Below are positions 1 through 9,069 of a stretch of 64,000 nucleotides of DNA, in pieces. The stretch lies in NCBI GenBank assembly GCA_964580525.1, contig CAZOKN010000002.1:29396-93395 (forward strand), in the 5' to 3' direction. The DNA is from CAZOKN01 sp964580525. Its GTDB lineage: Bacteria > Pseudomonadota > Alphaproteobacteria > Rickettsiales > UBA6187. The notes below the pieces were generated by a model. The model searched no databases, had not been told where the DNA came from, and saw nothing but the letters and a program-made list of their open reading frames with translations. Numbering within the stretch: the stretch's first letter is position 1; each line of letters opens with the position of its first letter. The position numbers were made by a program, and so were the translations under genes.

Positions 1-221
1 TTTCTCTTGGCGAAAAGCTTGATCCTGTAACTATGTATCTGAACGATGTGTTCACAGTTCCGGCTAGTCTTGCAGGATTGCCTGGTATGTCGATTCCGGC
101 TGGAATTTCTAAAGATGGTTTGCCACTGGGTTTGCAATTGATAGCAAATTCTTTCGACGAGGAAACTTTGTTTAAAGTTTCTAGCGTTATGGAAAAATCA
201 GCAGGGTTTAAGGGGTTGTAG
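1..221 (+). CDS. gatA: Glu-tRNA(Gln)/Asp-tRNA(Asn) amidotransferase subunit A, 3' end only
   Basis: This is the last 73 codons of GatA, the amidase subunit that releases ammonia from glutamine for the GatCAB transamidation of misacylated Glu-tRNA(Gln) or Asp-tRNA(Asn). The gene begins before the window. The visible frame reads without a stop from position 3 and carries the conserved C-terminal block [20 protein letters not shown] followed by PLGLQLI, typical of amidase-signature proteins of the GatA branch. It ends in TAG at 219-221. The gatB start follows after 2 bases, so the two are almost certainly one transcript. The catalytic Ser-Ser-Lys residues lie outside the window. Confidence 0.93.
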   Translation, partial: SLGEKLDPVTMYLNDVFTVPASLAGLPGMSIPAGISKDGLPLGLQLIANSFDEETLFKVSSVMEKSAGFKGL

Positions 222-223
222 TC

Positions 224-1681
224 ATGACACAAATAATAAAAGGTAACACAGGCGATTGGGAAATTGTAATTGGTTTGGAAGTGCACGCGCAAGTGAATAC
301 TAATTCTAAATTATTTTCAGGTTCTGCGACTGATTTTGGTAATGAGCCAAATACACAAGTTTCGCTGGTGGATGCGGCAATGCCTGGTATGCTGCCGGTG
401 ATAAATAAAGAATGCATCAAACAAGCAGTGATGACTGGTTTGGCAATTAAGGCAAAAATTAATCTAAATTCTATATTTGATCGTAAAAATTATTTTTATG
501 CGGATTTGCCGCAAGGCTACCAGATTTCCCAGTTTTCTGATCCTATCGTGGGCGAGGGCAAAATTGTTTTGGATATGAAGGATGGTTCGACTAAGGAAGT
601 TGGAGTTGAACGTATTCACCTTGAACAAGATGCCGGAAAATCTATGCATGACCAATCGCCAGACAGTTCATTTATTGATTTGAATCGCTCGGGTGTTGCT
701 TTGATGGAAATTGTTTCCAAGCCTGATATGCGCTCTTCAGAAGAGGCGGCCGAATATTTGAAAAAATTACGTTCGATTGTTCGTTATATAGGCACTTGTG
801 ATGGTGACATGGAAAAAGGTTCTATGCGCTGTGACGTGAACGTTTCTGTGCGTAAAGTGGGCAGTTGTGAGCTGAATACCAGATGCGAAATTAAAAATTT
901 GAACTCGGTGCGTTTCCTGCAGCAAGCTGTGGCATATGAGGCTAATCGCCACGTAGAAATTTATGAGAGTGGTGGTAAGGTTGATCAAGAAACTAGGTTG
1001 TTTGACCCTACAAAAGGTGAAACTCGTACATTGCGCAGCAAGGAAGATGCACATGATTATCGCTACTTCCCTGATCCTGATTTGATACCTCTGCAATTAA
1101 CGGAAAGCTACGTGCAGCAAGTGCGCGAATCGCTGCCTGAATTGCCAGATGAGAAAAAAGAGCGTTATATTGTTCACTTGGGACTTTCTCCTTATGACGC
1201 GAGTGTTTTGGTAGCAGAAAAAGCTACAGCTGAATATTTTGAAAAAGTGGCGAAAGGTCATGACCCAAAACTTGCGGCTAATTGGATTATGGGCGAATTG
1301 TTCGGTCGCCTTAATAAATCTGGTCATAGTATAGAAAATTCACCTGTGTCAGAAGCTAGCTTAAGCGGTCTTTTAGATTTGATAAAAGACAACACTATCT
1401 CCGGCAAAATAGCCAAAGAGGTGTTTGAAATTATGTATGAAACTGGTAAGGATGCGGCTGCAATTGTTGAAGAAAAAGGCTTGCGTCAGGTTACAGATCA
1501 TAGCGCAATTGAAAAAATCATCGATGAAGTTATTGCTTCTAACCAAGATAAAGTTGCGGAATATAGATCTGGTAAGGATAAATTGTTCGGATTTTTTGTA
1601 GGCCAAACTATGAAGGCTTCGCAAGGAAAAGCAAATCCGCAGGTCTTAAATGATATTTTGAAGAAGAAGTTGGCTGCATAA
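224..1681 (+). CDS. gatB: Asp/Glu-tRNA amidotransferase subunit B
   Basis: GatB (485 aa) activates the misacylated tRNA by phosphorylation and transfers ammonia from GatA to give Gln-tRNA(Gln) or Asn-tRNA(Asn). The N-terminal cradle domain is clear: [17 protein letters not shown] (about residues 17-33), [19 protein letters not shown], and [20 protein letters not shown]. The C-terminal helical and YqeY-like tail is present to the end, and the length is normal for the family. The ATG at 224 lies 2 bases after the gatA stop. Having GatAB suggests the organism lacks GlnRS and/or AsnRS, as is usual in alphaproteobacteria; this is inference. The palindrome at 1694-1713, just past the stop, could help end the transcript. 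Confidence 0.97.
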   Translation: MTQIIKGNTGDWEIVIGLEVHAQVNTNSKLFSGSATDFGNEPNTQVSLVDAAMPGMLPVINKECIKQAVMTGLAIKAKINLNSIFDRKNYFYADLPQGYQISQFSDPIVGEGKIVLDMKDGSTKEVGVERIHLEQDAGKSMHDQSPDSSFIDLNRSGVALMEIVSKPDMRSSEEAAEYLKKLRSIVRYIGTCDGDMEKGSMRCDVNVSVRKVGSCELNTRCEIKNLNSVRFLQQAVAYEANRHVEIYESGGKVDQETRLFDPTKGETRTLRSKEDAHDYRYFPDPDLIPLQLTESYVQQVRESLPELPDEKKERYIVHLGLSPYDASVLVAEKATAEYFEKVAKGHDPKLAANWIMGELFGRLNKSGHSIENSPVSEASLSGLLDLIKDNTISGKIAKEVFEIMYETGKDAAAIVEEKGLRQVTDHSAIEKIIDEVIASNQDKVAEYRSGKDKLFGFFVGQTMKASQGKANPQVLNDILKKKLAA

Positions 1682-1690
1682 TTATACTTT

Positions 1691-1837
1691 GTCATCCCCG
1701 CGAAAGCGGGGATCCACTGGAGTAGGTTCTGTGATATCGATCTCTGTCATACTGCGGCTTGACCGCAGTATCCAATGCCCTAAAAGGGCATGTTTAGCTT
1801 TGCTAAACTGGATCCTATGGTCAAGCCATAGGATGAC
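1691..1837. repeat. Intergenic cluster of five palindromes (GTCATCC-type element)
   Basis: Five hairpins sit head to tail between gatB and the next gene: 1694-1713 (8-bp GC-rich stem, GAAA loop), 1749-1771 (9-bp stem, loop CTTGA), 1775-1791 (6-bp stem), 1792-1808 (7-bp stem) and 1812-1834 (9-bp stem, loop TCAAG). The loops of the second and last hairpins are reverse complements, and GTCAT at 1746-1750 is mirrored by ATGAC at 1833-1837, so 1746-1837 is itself one large imperfect inverted repeat. This looks like the palindromic GTCATCC...GGATGAC elements common between genes in Rickettsiales and relatives. Whether it is repeated elsewhere in this genome cannot be seen here. Confidence 0.8.
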
Positions 1838-1885
1838 GATAATTGACGTGGAGTCATTTTCAATGAACTTTAAAGAGATAAAAAC

Positions 1886-2743
1886 ATGACAGACTCACAC
1901 TTATTCTGTTTCGGATTTGGCTACACAGCCAGTTTTTTAGCCAAAATATTATTGGCCGATGGCTGGCGTGTGAGTGGAACTTGCCGGACATCAGAAAAAT
2001 GTGAATCATTGCGCCCCATGGGAATAACCGGACATATATTTGATGACGGTCTGCCACTTACCAATATCTGGGATTTGGATAGCGTTACTCATATTTTGAT
2101 TTCCATTCCACCTGGAAAAGATGGCGATATTATTTTGCAGAACCATTTGGATGATCTGCTCGCGCTTAAAAATCTGAAATGGGTTGGCTATCTTTCAACT
2201 ACTGGAGTTTATGGCGATCATGACGGTGCATGGGTGGATGAGGCCACGCCTGTGAAGCCATATAATGATAGAACTTTGTGGCGCGTCGAATCTGAAAAGA
2301 AATGGTTGGCAACTGGTTTACCAGTTCATGTTTTCAGGTTGTCTGGAATTTATGGCCCTGGCCGTAGCGCGATTGAAAGTTTACAAGAAGGTACGGCACG
2401 GCGAATTGATAAGGCCGGACAGGTTTTTTCGCGTATTCATGTGGAAGATATTTGTCAGACTTTAATTGCATCAATTAATAAACCGGATCCATTTTCTATA
2501 TATAACGTTGCAGATGACGAACCTTGCCCACAGGCTGATGTTATAGAATATGCCGCAAATTTAATTGGCGTACCCGTGCCGCCACTAGTTAAATTTGAAG
2601 AGGCTGATTTGTCGCCTATGGCTAGGAGTTTTTATGCTGCTAACAGACGTGTTTCTAATAGAAAAATCAAAGAAAAATTAGGTATGGAATTAAGATATCC
2701 TGATTATAGGCTGGGAATAGCATCACTCTTACCTAAGCTTTAG
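1886..2743 (+). CDS. NAD(P)-dependent epimerase/reductase-like protein (atypical SDR, YeeZ-like)
   Basis: A 285-residue single-domain Rossmann protein. The glycine-rich nucleotide motif is at the extreme N terminus (CFGFGYTAS, residues 8-16), followed by the mid-domain block STTGVYGDHDGAWVDE (about 105-120) and FRLSGIYGPGRS, both typical of atypical extended SDRs of the COG0451/YeeZ type. The canonical YxxxK is not obvious, which fits the atypical subgroup. The substrate is unknown and neighbours give no pathway. The ATG at 1886 has GAGATAAAAAC just upstream. The last codons overlap the hairpin at 2725-2756. Confidence 0.8.
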   Translation: MTDSHLFCFGFGYTASFLAKILLADGWRVSGTCRTSEKCESLRPMGITGHIFDDGLPLTNIWDLDSVTHILISIPPGKDGDIILQNHLDDLLALKNLKWVGYLSTTGVYGDHDGAWVDEATPVKPYNDRTLWRVESEKKWLATGLPVHVFRLSGIYGPGRSAIESLQEGTARRIDKAGQVFSRIHVEDICQTLIASINKPDPFSIYNVADDEPCPQADVIEYAANLIGVPVPPLVKFEEADLSPMARSFYAANRRVSNRKIKEKLGMELRYPDYRLGIASLLPKL

Positions 2744-2756
2744 CTTAGATAAGAGT
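2725..2756. terminator. Hairpin overlapping the epimerase stop codon
   Basis: A 14-bp stem with one mismatch (ACTCTTACCTAAGC against GCTTAGATAAGAGT) closes on a TTTA loop; the epimerase stop TAG (2741-2743) lies in the loop and the first base of the 3' arm. No T-run follows on either strand, so it is not a canonical intrinsic terminator. It sits between two converging genes and may act as a bidirectional barrier or protect mRNA ends. Confidence 0.45.
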
Positions 2757-2784
2757 TACTAAAGATAATGGAGACAAGTTAATC

Positions 2785-3021
2785 TTATATTGCTTTGGTC
2801 TCTCTTCCTTTTATATAGCTATATATTGGGGCTGTATTCTTTGGGTGATTAGAAATATTTGTATGATGCGATCTATGTAATAGTACGCATTCTACGTTCG
2901 TTTCTTTAGATATTCTTAGTGCAGAATTTCTAGCTTCATCCAATTGTTTATAACGTATGCTCTCTTTGTTATCTGGAGAAATAAATAAAAAATATTCATA
3001 TTCATCATATTCATGTTTCAT
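2785..3021 (-). CDS. Small hypothetical protein (78 aa)
   Basis: I do not recognise the family. The product is soluble, very tyrosine- and glutamate-rich at the N terminus (MKHEYDEYEYFLF), with a middle part resembling a short alpha/beta fold (DEARNSALRISKET, then VECVLLHRSHH) and no signal peptide or membrane segment. It lies 75 bases downstream of addB on the same strand and could be a distal operon member. In alphaproteobacteria addA usually occupies the place after addB; this is not AddA. Coding potential is plausible because the frame is free of stops in a very AT-rich region, but the evidence is modest. Confidence 0.5.
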   Translation of the reverse strand: MKHEYDEYEYFLFISPDNKESIRYKQLDEARNSALRISKETNVECVLLHRSHHTNISNHPKNTAPIYSYIKGRETKAI

Positions 3022-3096
3022 TTTTATACTCCTACGTTTTGTTAATATCTATAATCATAAGATAATTTTATTAATTAACATTTAACAAAACTTAAT

Positions 3097-5991
3097 CTAC
3101 TCTCCCCACTCCTTCTTTCGTTCTAAATGTTCAAAATCATTATAATCGGGTTCTGTTTCCGGATCAGGGCAGGGTAGATAGGGAGTTTTTTCATCGTTGA
3201 AAATATTCACTAATTCTTCAATACCAAATTTAGTTTCATCATAATGTTTATCTCGTTTTTCTTGCTCAACAGGTTTTTGTCTGCCGCTCATTTTCCAGTA
3301 AGAAAGCTCTTCTGTTTCACCAGCAAAACCAAAGCCGCCATTATCAGCAATTAATGCTTCTAAGGTCATTTGTGGTGAGAGGCCGGCAGCTATTTCTTTT
3401 TTAGTGGGTACAATTCCAGTTTTGTAATCGATGATTTTTATATTGTTATTTTTATCAATTTCAATTCGGTCGGCGCGCGCTTCGAGAGTGAAATCACCAA
3501 TATTAAAAGAGCCTTTTTGCTCGCTCATAACTTTAATCCCTTGGCTTCTAGTGGCTTCTTCATTTTGTATAAACCACTTGGCAATTCTTTCAAATTTTGG
3601 CCACCAAAAAGCAATTGTGGCAGGTTTAGTTTTTTGCTGGAATAAAACTTTCTGACCGCAAGTCATCAAATAATTATAATAATCGCCATGCGCAATTTCT
3701 TCGTAATCTTTCAGGAATATTTCGATAGCATGATGCACAAATTGGCCGAATTCGGCGCCACCAGATTCTTTATCTATTTGTTCCAGTTTTTTTAATTTTA
3801 GAATTTTATTAGCATAAATTGCGTAAGGATCGCGCATGAGCTTTTCGATGCTGGTAACAGATAATTTTCTTGGTCTTGCAGATAATGGTGGTTTTGGTGC
3901 GGGTGGCTCATAGGGCAAAGAAATTTCAACTTCAGATAATTGCTCTGTCCATTTAAGCCATGGTTTTTTGGGTTCAATGGATTTTTCCATTTCCCATTTT
4001 TTAAGCAAAGTTTCAAGTCGCAGAATCCAACGCGAAGGAATAGTTTGTGTGCCGCTAAGTTTTTCGCAGCGTGTTAAAACAATATGCTTCTGGCAAAATA
4101 ATTGTGCAAAATCATGGGCAGATTGACCGATGCGGCGTTCAGGCAATGGTAGGCCAAAATTTTTGCGCATTGGACGACTCATCCATGGATCAGCTTTTGA
4201 TGATACAGGCCACGAACCTTCATTTAATTCGCCCAGAATAACGGTATCAAAAGAAAGTAAACGTGCTTCTATTGGACTGAGTATAGAGACGCGTGGATGG
4301 GCGCCATAAGTTGGTCTATAAGTATTACCAGCGAGCATTGCATCGAGAAGGCCAGGATAATCTGCCGGATCAATTTCATTAAAGCTATTTTTTGTAGCGG
4401 TGAGTAGTTCATCCAAAAATTCTTTTAATTTTTCACCTTCGGGACCTGACCATAATATTTTATCACCAGATTTTTCCGGATTTGTGGCCAGTTCTTCTGC
4501 AATTTTGATGTGTTTGGTCAATGTTTTGTTGAAAGAAATTTTTGGTTTTTTAAATATATTAATTAAAGGTGAAATCATTCCTGAAATTGTTCTAAGCCAG
4601 TTGTATAAATCTTCATCATCAGTTTTTACTTTATCAATGAAATTATCAAATTCAGTATAGTTTTGTACACCGCGCAAATATTTTATTTCCAATGTGCGGG
4701 ACTTTTTTCTAAACTCATGTGATTGTAACCCGCCACAAGCAAAAGGATGTTTAAAAAGATTTAAAAGAGAAATAGGGCGCGTTCCTTTTTCTATAGCCAT
4801 TTTGCCAAGCAGTCGCAGAAATATTGCCTGTGGTGTGTTGCCAAGTTCATAGCCTGCAGAATAATCTATCTGTACATTCCATTTTTCTAAAATTGCTGCA
4901 ACATGACGAGCGAGTAATGGTTCATTGGTTATTAATGCTGCAGTTTTTCCTTTTTGAGTTAGCACTTCTTTTAACATTAATGCTATGCAAGCTGCTTCCT
5001 CCTGCAAGTTTTTAGTGCTGATATATTCGATATTTTCTAGTTCTTGCGGAGAGATTTTTTGGTTTCCCCAGCTAAAGGAAGTTGCGCTCGGGCGCATTAA
5101 TTCAGAAATTAGCAGATTCCTTCTATGAGAAGATTCTTTGCAATATGGCCAGCTTAGAACGCTTTCTTTTTTTACATCTAAAAATTCTAGAAGTTTTTTT
5201 AAACCAAATTGTGGGTGTGATTCATCTAATTTTTCCCAACTTTGGTGATCTATATAATTATCCAGCCCAGAGAGTATTACGCTGCCGTTTTGCAATGAAG
5301 CTATTGCTTTTAATAATTCTGCAGTCGCGGGCATAGAGCCTGTCGATCCTGCAGCTATAATTGGTCCATCAGGTGGATTGTCTAAGAGATTTTTTGCTTT
5401 CAGCTGCAATATTAAATTGCGATGTTGAGTATAATCTAGAGCATTCTTTTCTTTTAAAATTTTTGGCCATTCTTTTATTAATATCTCTAGGAAATTGAGA
5501 GTTATTTGCCAATGTTGTGATAGGTCATTAGGCACAATTGATTTTAGATTTTCAAAGGAAAGCTGTTCTTTTTCAATTTCAGATAAAAATGAAGACAGCT
5601 CTATCGCTAGATATGCAGCCTGCGATAACGTAATTTTTTCATCGGCTTGTTTAATAGCTTTTTTTTGCCAGGTTTCGATTAATGGTATAAGCAAAAGTCT
5701 TTGCTCAATTGGTGAGATGACCGAAGGTATTTCTGTAATTTCAGAATTTCCCAGCAGAATTTCATCTTCATCAATATCTCCGAGAGGAAACATTTTTGGC
5801 AAGAGCAACGGTTTTCCTCCGCTAGCTCTTAGAAAGGCTTCCTGCAAGGCACGGCACGATCTTCTATTTGGTAGAAATACTGTAATTTTAGTAAGGTTGA
5901 TGGGGTCTAGGCCATATTGCTCCAATATACCCTTAGCTAGGGTGTCGATAAAAGGCGTTCCTGCAGGGATATTGAAGATGTTTTTTTTCAT
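3097..5991 (-). CDS. addB: AddB-type double-strand break repair nuclease subunit
   Basis: A 964-residue protein matching the alphaproteobacterial AddB subunit of the AddAB helicase-nuclease, which resects DNA ends and loads RecA. The N terminus (about residues 10-60, with KITVFLPNRRSCRALQEAF) is the degenerate helicase-like part without a clear Walker A. The C terminus carries a PD-(D/E)XK nuclease of the RecB type: LEARADRIEID (about 855) followed by KIIDYKTG (about 870). The start at 5991 is 15 bases after the lepA stop, so lepA and addB probably share a transcript. AddA, the motor subunit normally encoded next to it, is not in this window. Confidence 0.9.
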   Translation of the reverse strand: MKKNIFNIPAGTPFIDTLAKGILEQYGLDPINLTKITVFLPNRRSCRALQEAFLRASGGKPLLLPKMFPLGDIDEDEILLGNSEITEIPSVISPIEQRLLLIPLIETWQKKAIKQADEKITLSQAAYLAIELSSFLSEIEKEQLSFENLKSIVPNDLSQHWQITLNFLEILIKEWPKILKEKNALDYTQHRNLILQLKAKNLLDNPPDGPIIAAGSTGSMPATAELLKAIASLQNGSVILSGLDNYIDHQSWEKLDESHPQFGLKKLLEFLDVKKESVLSWPYCKESSHRRNLLISELMRPSATSFSWGNQKISPQELENIEYISTKNLQEEAACIALMLKEVLTQKGKTAALITNEPLLARHVAAILEKWNVQIDYSAGYELGNTPQAIFLRLLGKMAIEKGTRPISLLNLFKHPFACGGLQSHEFRKKSRTLEIKYLRGVQNYTEFDNFIDKVKTDDEDLYNWLRTISGMISPLINIFKKPKISFNKTLTKHIKIAEELATNPEKSGDKILWSGPEGEKLKEFLDELLTATKNSFNEIDPADYPGLLDAMLAGNTYRPTYGAHPRVSILSPIEARLLSFDTVILGELNEGSWPVSSKADPWMSRPMRKNFGLPLPERRIGQSAHDFAQLFCQKHIVLTRCEKLSGTQTIPSRWILRLETLLKKWEMEKSIEPKKPWLKWTEQLSEVEISLPYEPPAPKPPLSARPRKLSVTSIEKLMRDPYAIYANKILKLKKLEQIDKESGGAEFGQFVHHAIEIFLKDYEEIAHGDYYNYLMTCGQKVLFQQKTKPATIAFWWPKFERIAKWFIQNEEATRSQGIKVMSEQKGSFNIGDFTLEARADRIEIDKNNNIKIIDYKTGIVPTKKEIAAGLSPQMTLEALIADNGGFGFAGETEELSYWKMSGRQKPVEQEKRDKHYDETKFGIEELVNIFNDEKTPYLPCPDPETEPDYNDFEHLERKKEWGE

Positions 5992-6006
5992 TTTTTATAA
6001 TTTATT

Positions 6007-7809
6007 TTAATCATCCCCAACTTTCAAAGCTGCAATGAACGCGCTTTGCGGAATTTCCACATTGCCAATACTACGCATTTTCTTTTTACCTTTTTTCTGC
6101 TTATCTAAAAGCTTACGTTTGCGCGATATATCGCCACCATAACATTTAGCAGTAACGTCTTTACGCATGGCGCTAACACTTTCACGTGCAATAATTTTGC
6201 CTCCGATAGCAGCTTGAATTGCGATTTTAAACATTTGTCTTGGTATTAAATCTTTCAGGCGAGTGCAAAGCTCGCGACCGCGACCTTCTGCACGCATTCT
6301 GTGTGTCATGAGGGCAAGCGCATCAACAGGTTCGCTATTAACAAGGATAGAAACTTTCACCAGATCGCCTTCTTCATAACCATCCATTTGCCAGTCAAAA
6401 CTTGCATAGCCTTTTGTGCAGGATTTTAGGCGATCGTAAAAATCAAAAATAACTTCATTGAGTGGCAGGCGGTAAACAAGCATCACACGCTTGCCTACGT
6501 AAGAAAGCTCTTTTTGCACACCACGCTTATCTGTGCATAAGCCAAGCACGTTACCAAGATATTCATCCGGCACTATAATTGTTGCCCTAATCCAAGGCTC
6601 TTCCATAAATTCGATTTTCATAGGATCTGGCATGTCAGCCGGATTATGAAGTTCTTGGATTGTGCCATCACGTAGGTGCAATTTATAAACAACGCTTGGT
6701 GCTGTTGTTATCAAATCCAGATCAAACTCACGATCCAGGCGTTCCTGTACGATTTCAAGGTGTAATAATCCCAAAAATCCGCACCTGAAACCAAGGCCAA
6801 GTGCGCCAGAAGTTTCCATTTCATATTCGAAGCTAGAATCATTTAATTGCAATTTTGCTAACGAATCGCGCAAGTGATCAAATTGTGAAGCATCAACAGG
6901 GAAAAGACCGCAGAATACAACAGGAAGATTTGGTTTGAATCCTGGCAAGCTTTCTTCGCAAGGAGTTTTCTCGTCAGTTATTGTATCTCCGACTTTACAA
7001 TCAGATACTTGTTTAATTGAGGCTGTAAAAAATCCCATTTCACCAGCAGAAATTTCCTGTGCCATTAATTTTTTCGGAGTGAAATAACCAACATTATCTA
7101 CTGAATAAACAGCTTTAGCTTTGATCATGCGGATCTTTTGGCCTTTTTTTATCTTGCCATCAATCACTCGCACAAGAATGACTACGCCTAAATATGAGTC
7201 ATACCAACTATCAACTAGCAACGCTTTCAGAGGTTTTTCACCATCACCAACTGGTGATGGTAATTTGAAAACAAGAGCTTCTAATACGTCAGGAATTCCA
7301 ACTCCTGTTTTTGCAGAAATGTGAATAGCTTCTGAAGCATCTAGTCCTATAACTTCTTCAATTTGTTGCTTCACTCGATCAGGATCGGCAGCTGGTAAAT
7401 CAACTTTATTTAGCACAGGTATTATTTCGTGGTTGTTATCAATAGCCTGATAAACGTTAGCTAATGTTTGTGCTTCTACGCCTTGTGAAGCATCTACCAC
7501 CAAAATAGAACCTTCGCACGCAGCAAGCGAGCGGCTCACTTCATAAGCAAAATCAACGTGTCCTGGGGTATCCATAAGGTTTAGAATATATTCATTTCCA
7601 TCAGAGGCCTTATATTTCAAACGTACAGTTTGTGCTTTTATGGTAATGCCACGCTCTTTTTCTATATCCATGCTATCTAGCACTTGCGAAGTCATTTCGC
7701 GCAGTTCCAATCCTCCGCACATTTGAATAAGCCTGTCGGCCAGAGTTGATTTGCCGTGGTCTATATGTGCAATGATTGCGAAGTTACGTATTCTTGATAA
7801 ATCAGTCAT
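6007..7809 (-). CDS. lepA: Elongation factor 4 (LepA) GTPase
   Basis: LepA/EF4 (600 aa) is a ribosome-dependent GTPase related to EF-G, implicated in translation under stress and in 30S assembly. All G motifs are present: AHIDHGKST (residues 14-22), DTPGHVDF (about 80), NKVD (about 134). The LepA-specific C-terminal domain is complete, ending near [20 protein letters not shown] and a short AALKVGDD tail. Length is normal. It is the gene before addB and 20 bases after the Fic gene; an all-leftward cluster suggests co-transcription, though lepA is more often found with lepB. Confidence 0.97.
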   Translation of the reverse strand: MTDLSRIRNFAIIAHIDHGKSTLADRLIQMCGGLELREMTSQVLDSMDIEKERGITIKAQTVRLKYKASDGNEYILNLMDTPGHVDFAYEVSRSLAACEGSILVVDASQGVEAQTLANVYQAIDNNHEIIPVLNKVDLPAADPDRVKQQIEEVIGLDASEAIHISAKTGVGIPDVLEALVFKLPSPVGDGEKPLKALLVDSWYDSYLGVVILVRVIDGKIKKGQKIRMIKAKAVYSVDNVGYFTPKKLMAQEISAGEMGFFTASIKQVSDCKVGDTITDEKTPCEESLPGFKPNLPVVFCGLFPVDASQFDHLRDSLAKLQLNDSSFEYEMETSGALGLGFRCGFLGLLHLEIVQERLDREFDLDLITTAPSVVYKLHLRDGTIQELHNPADMPDPMKIEFMEEPWIRATIIVPDEYLGNVLGLCTDKRGVQKELSYVGKRVMLVYRLPLNEVIFDFYDRLKSCTKGYASFDWQMDGYEEGDLVKVSILVNSEPVDALALMTHRMRAEGRGRELCTRLKDLIPRQMFKIAIQAAIGGKIIARESVSAMRKDVTAKCYGGDISRKRKLLDKQKKGKKKMRSIGNVEIPQSAFIAALKVGDD

Positions 7810-7829
7810 TTTACTAATGATTGGCTAAA

Positions 7830-8540
7830 TTAAGCCAAATTCCTTCCATAATAATTAATCAAATATTGCAAAACGTTTGTAGCATCTGATGAATCGTAAA
7901 AATCTATCATCTGACGATTAAATTCCAGTTTATCTTCAGCCTTTATATTTAGTATAGGGTAGCCATTATCAAGAAGTATTCCATTCATCATCAGGCGAGC
8001 TGTACGCTTGTTGCCATCGAAGAAAAACTGATTTATAGCGCCAAATAAAAATATCACCAAAGCTTTTTCCAGCGGGTGTTTAATTTCTTTAATTTTAGTG
8101 ATGCCGGAGCTGAAAACTTGATCAAGCTCATTAGACTTTGGTGGTTTGTGATTCGTGCCTCCGATATTTACTTCAGCTGTACGAAATTTTCCCCATTCTA
8201 TAGCCTCTTCCTTTGCTACCTCAAACTGTAAGGCACAAATAGTTTCTTTGTCGATATTGAACTTGCTGTTTCTTATCATATCAAGCAATAAAGACCAGCT
8301 GGCATTTTGGTTTAATATTTGCTGTTCATCTGAAAGTTTGCGTCCTCCGACAGTAATGCCTTCGAGTAATGTCTGTACCTCAGGATAAGTCATAGGATTG
8401 CCTTCAAGTGCGGCAGTATTATGAACATATGAAACACGCTCTTTTTCAGCTAGAGCAATAGCTAACTTCTTGCTTAAATTTTTTATATTTAAGCTTGAAA
8501 GTAAATGTGCAATAATTTTTGTATCGTAACTAAAATTCAT
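7830..8540 (-). CDS. Fic-domain protein with a His-to-Gln change in the catalytic motif
   Basis: A 236-residue Fic protein. Fic enzymes usually transfer AMP or another nucleotide to Ser/Thr/Tyr of target proteins using the motif HxFx(D/E)GNKRxxR. Here the motif is at residues 171-182 and reads QFFFDGNKRTAR: the catalytic His is Gln (codon CAG), while Phe, Asp175, Gly176, Asn177, Lys178, Arg179 and Arg182 are kept. The N-terminal inhibitory motif (S/T)xxxE(G/N) is present as T42-AAL-E46-G47, so it is a class II Fic. The flap region GKFRTAEVNIGGTNHKPP is also present (118-135). The protein may be inactive in AMP transfer, use other chemistry, or belong to a subfamily with Gln here. It lies between lipoprotein genes and lepA with 20-base spacers. 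Confidence 0.9.
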   Translation of the reverse strand: MNFSYDTKIIAHLLSSLNIKNLSKKLAIALAEKERVSYVHNTAALEGNPMTYPEVQTLLEGITVGGRKLSDEQQILNQNASWSLLLDMIRNSKFNIDKETICALQFEVAKEEAIEWGKFRTAEVNIGGTNHKPPKSNELDQVFSSGITKIKEIKHPLEKALVIFLFGAINQFFFDGNKRTARLMMNGILLDNGYPILNIKAEDKLEFNRQMIDFYDSSDATNVLQYLINYYGRNLA

Positions 8541-8560
8541 TTTATAGATTTTGATAAAAT

Positions 8561-9022
8561 TTAATTTATACAGTTATTAATTTTTTCTCCTAGGTAATCT
8601 ACAGAGAAAACGGGCTTGTTCCAAATACTCTTTTTACCTTTTATCTCAATTTCTGATTTTGTATTTTTACTGTTAGTGCTTTTTACAATTATTAACCAAT
8701 TCTTTAAAGTATTGGAGCCAATCTTTGTGAAATCATTAATATAATATATTTTATTTTCAGAATCATCATGACCTTCAGTGCCTAAAACTTGAGATTGAGG
8801 AACATTAATCATTATTCCGCCAGCGGCAACTGGTGTTACATAAGATATTGAGCGAGGTAAGGGTAATTGATCTTTTATGCATTTGCCAAGTTTTAAATAG
8901 TTACTATCTATATTTTTTGTATAAAACGTTTCTTTTTTTAACAAATCATCTCTTGAAGTTGAAATCACGCATGAACAAAGAAATAAAGTTGTTAATATAC
9001 ATACACTATAAAATTTTTTCAT
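8561..9022 (-). CDS. Putative lipoprotein (153 aa), family unknown
   Basis: The N terminus has a lysine start (MKK), a hydrophobic stretch and a lipobox-like LCSC ending at Cys18, so a diacylglyceryl-modified outer- or inner-membrane lipoprotein is likely. The rest (about 135 residues) is polar and probably mainly beta. Two further cysteines (CIKDQL near residue 49 and NNCIN at the C terminus) could form a disulfide in the periplasm. I do not recognise a family. It is 20 bases before the Fic gene and 47 bases after another lipoprotein gene, all on the same strand. Confidence 0.65.
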   Translation of the reverse strand: MKKFYSVCILTTLFLCSCVISTSRDDLLKKETFYTKNIDSNYLKLGKCIKDQLPLPRSISYVTPVAAGGIMINVPQSQVLGTEGHDDSENKIYYINDFTKIGSNTLKNWLIIVKSTNSKNTKSEIEIKGKKSIWNKPVFSVDYLGEKINNCIN

Positions 9023-9069
9023 AACGAAACAACCATGTGATAATTAAGAGTTAAACTAATATGTTAAAT

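Noticed and set aside
5495..6010. 171-residue plus-strand ORF opposite addB
   Set aside because: Antisense shadow of the AddB N-terminal region.
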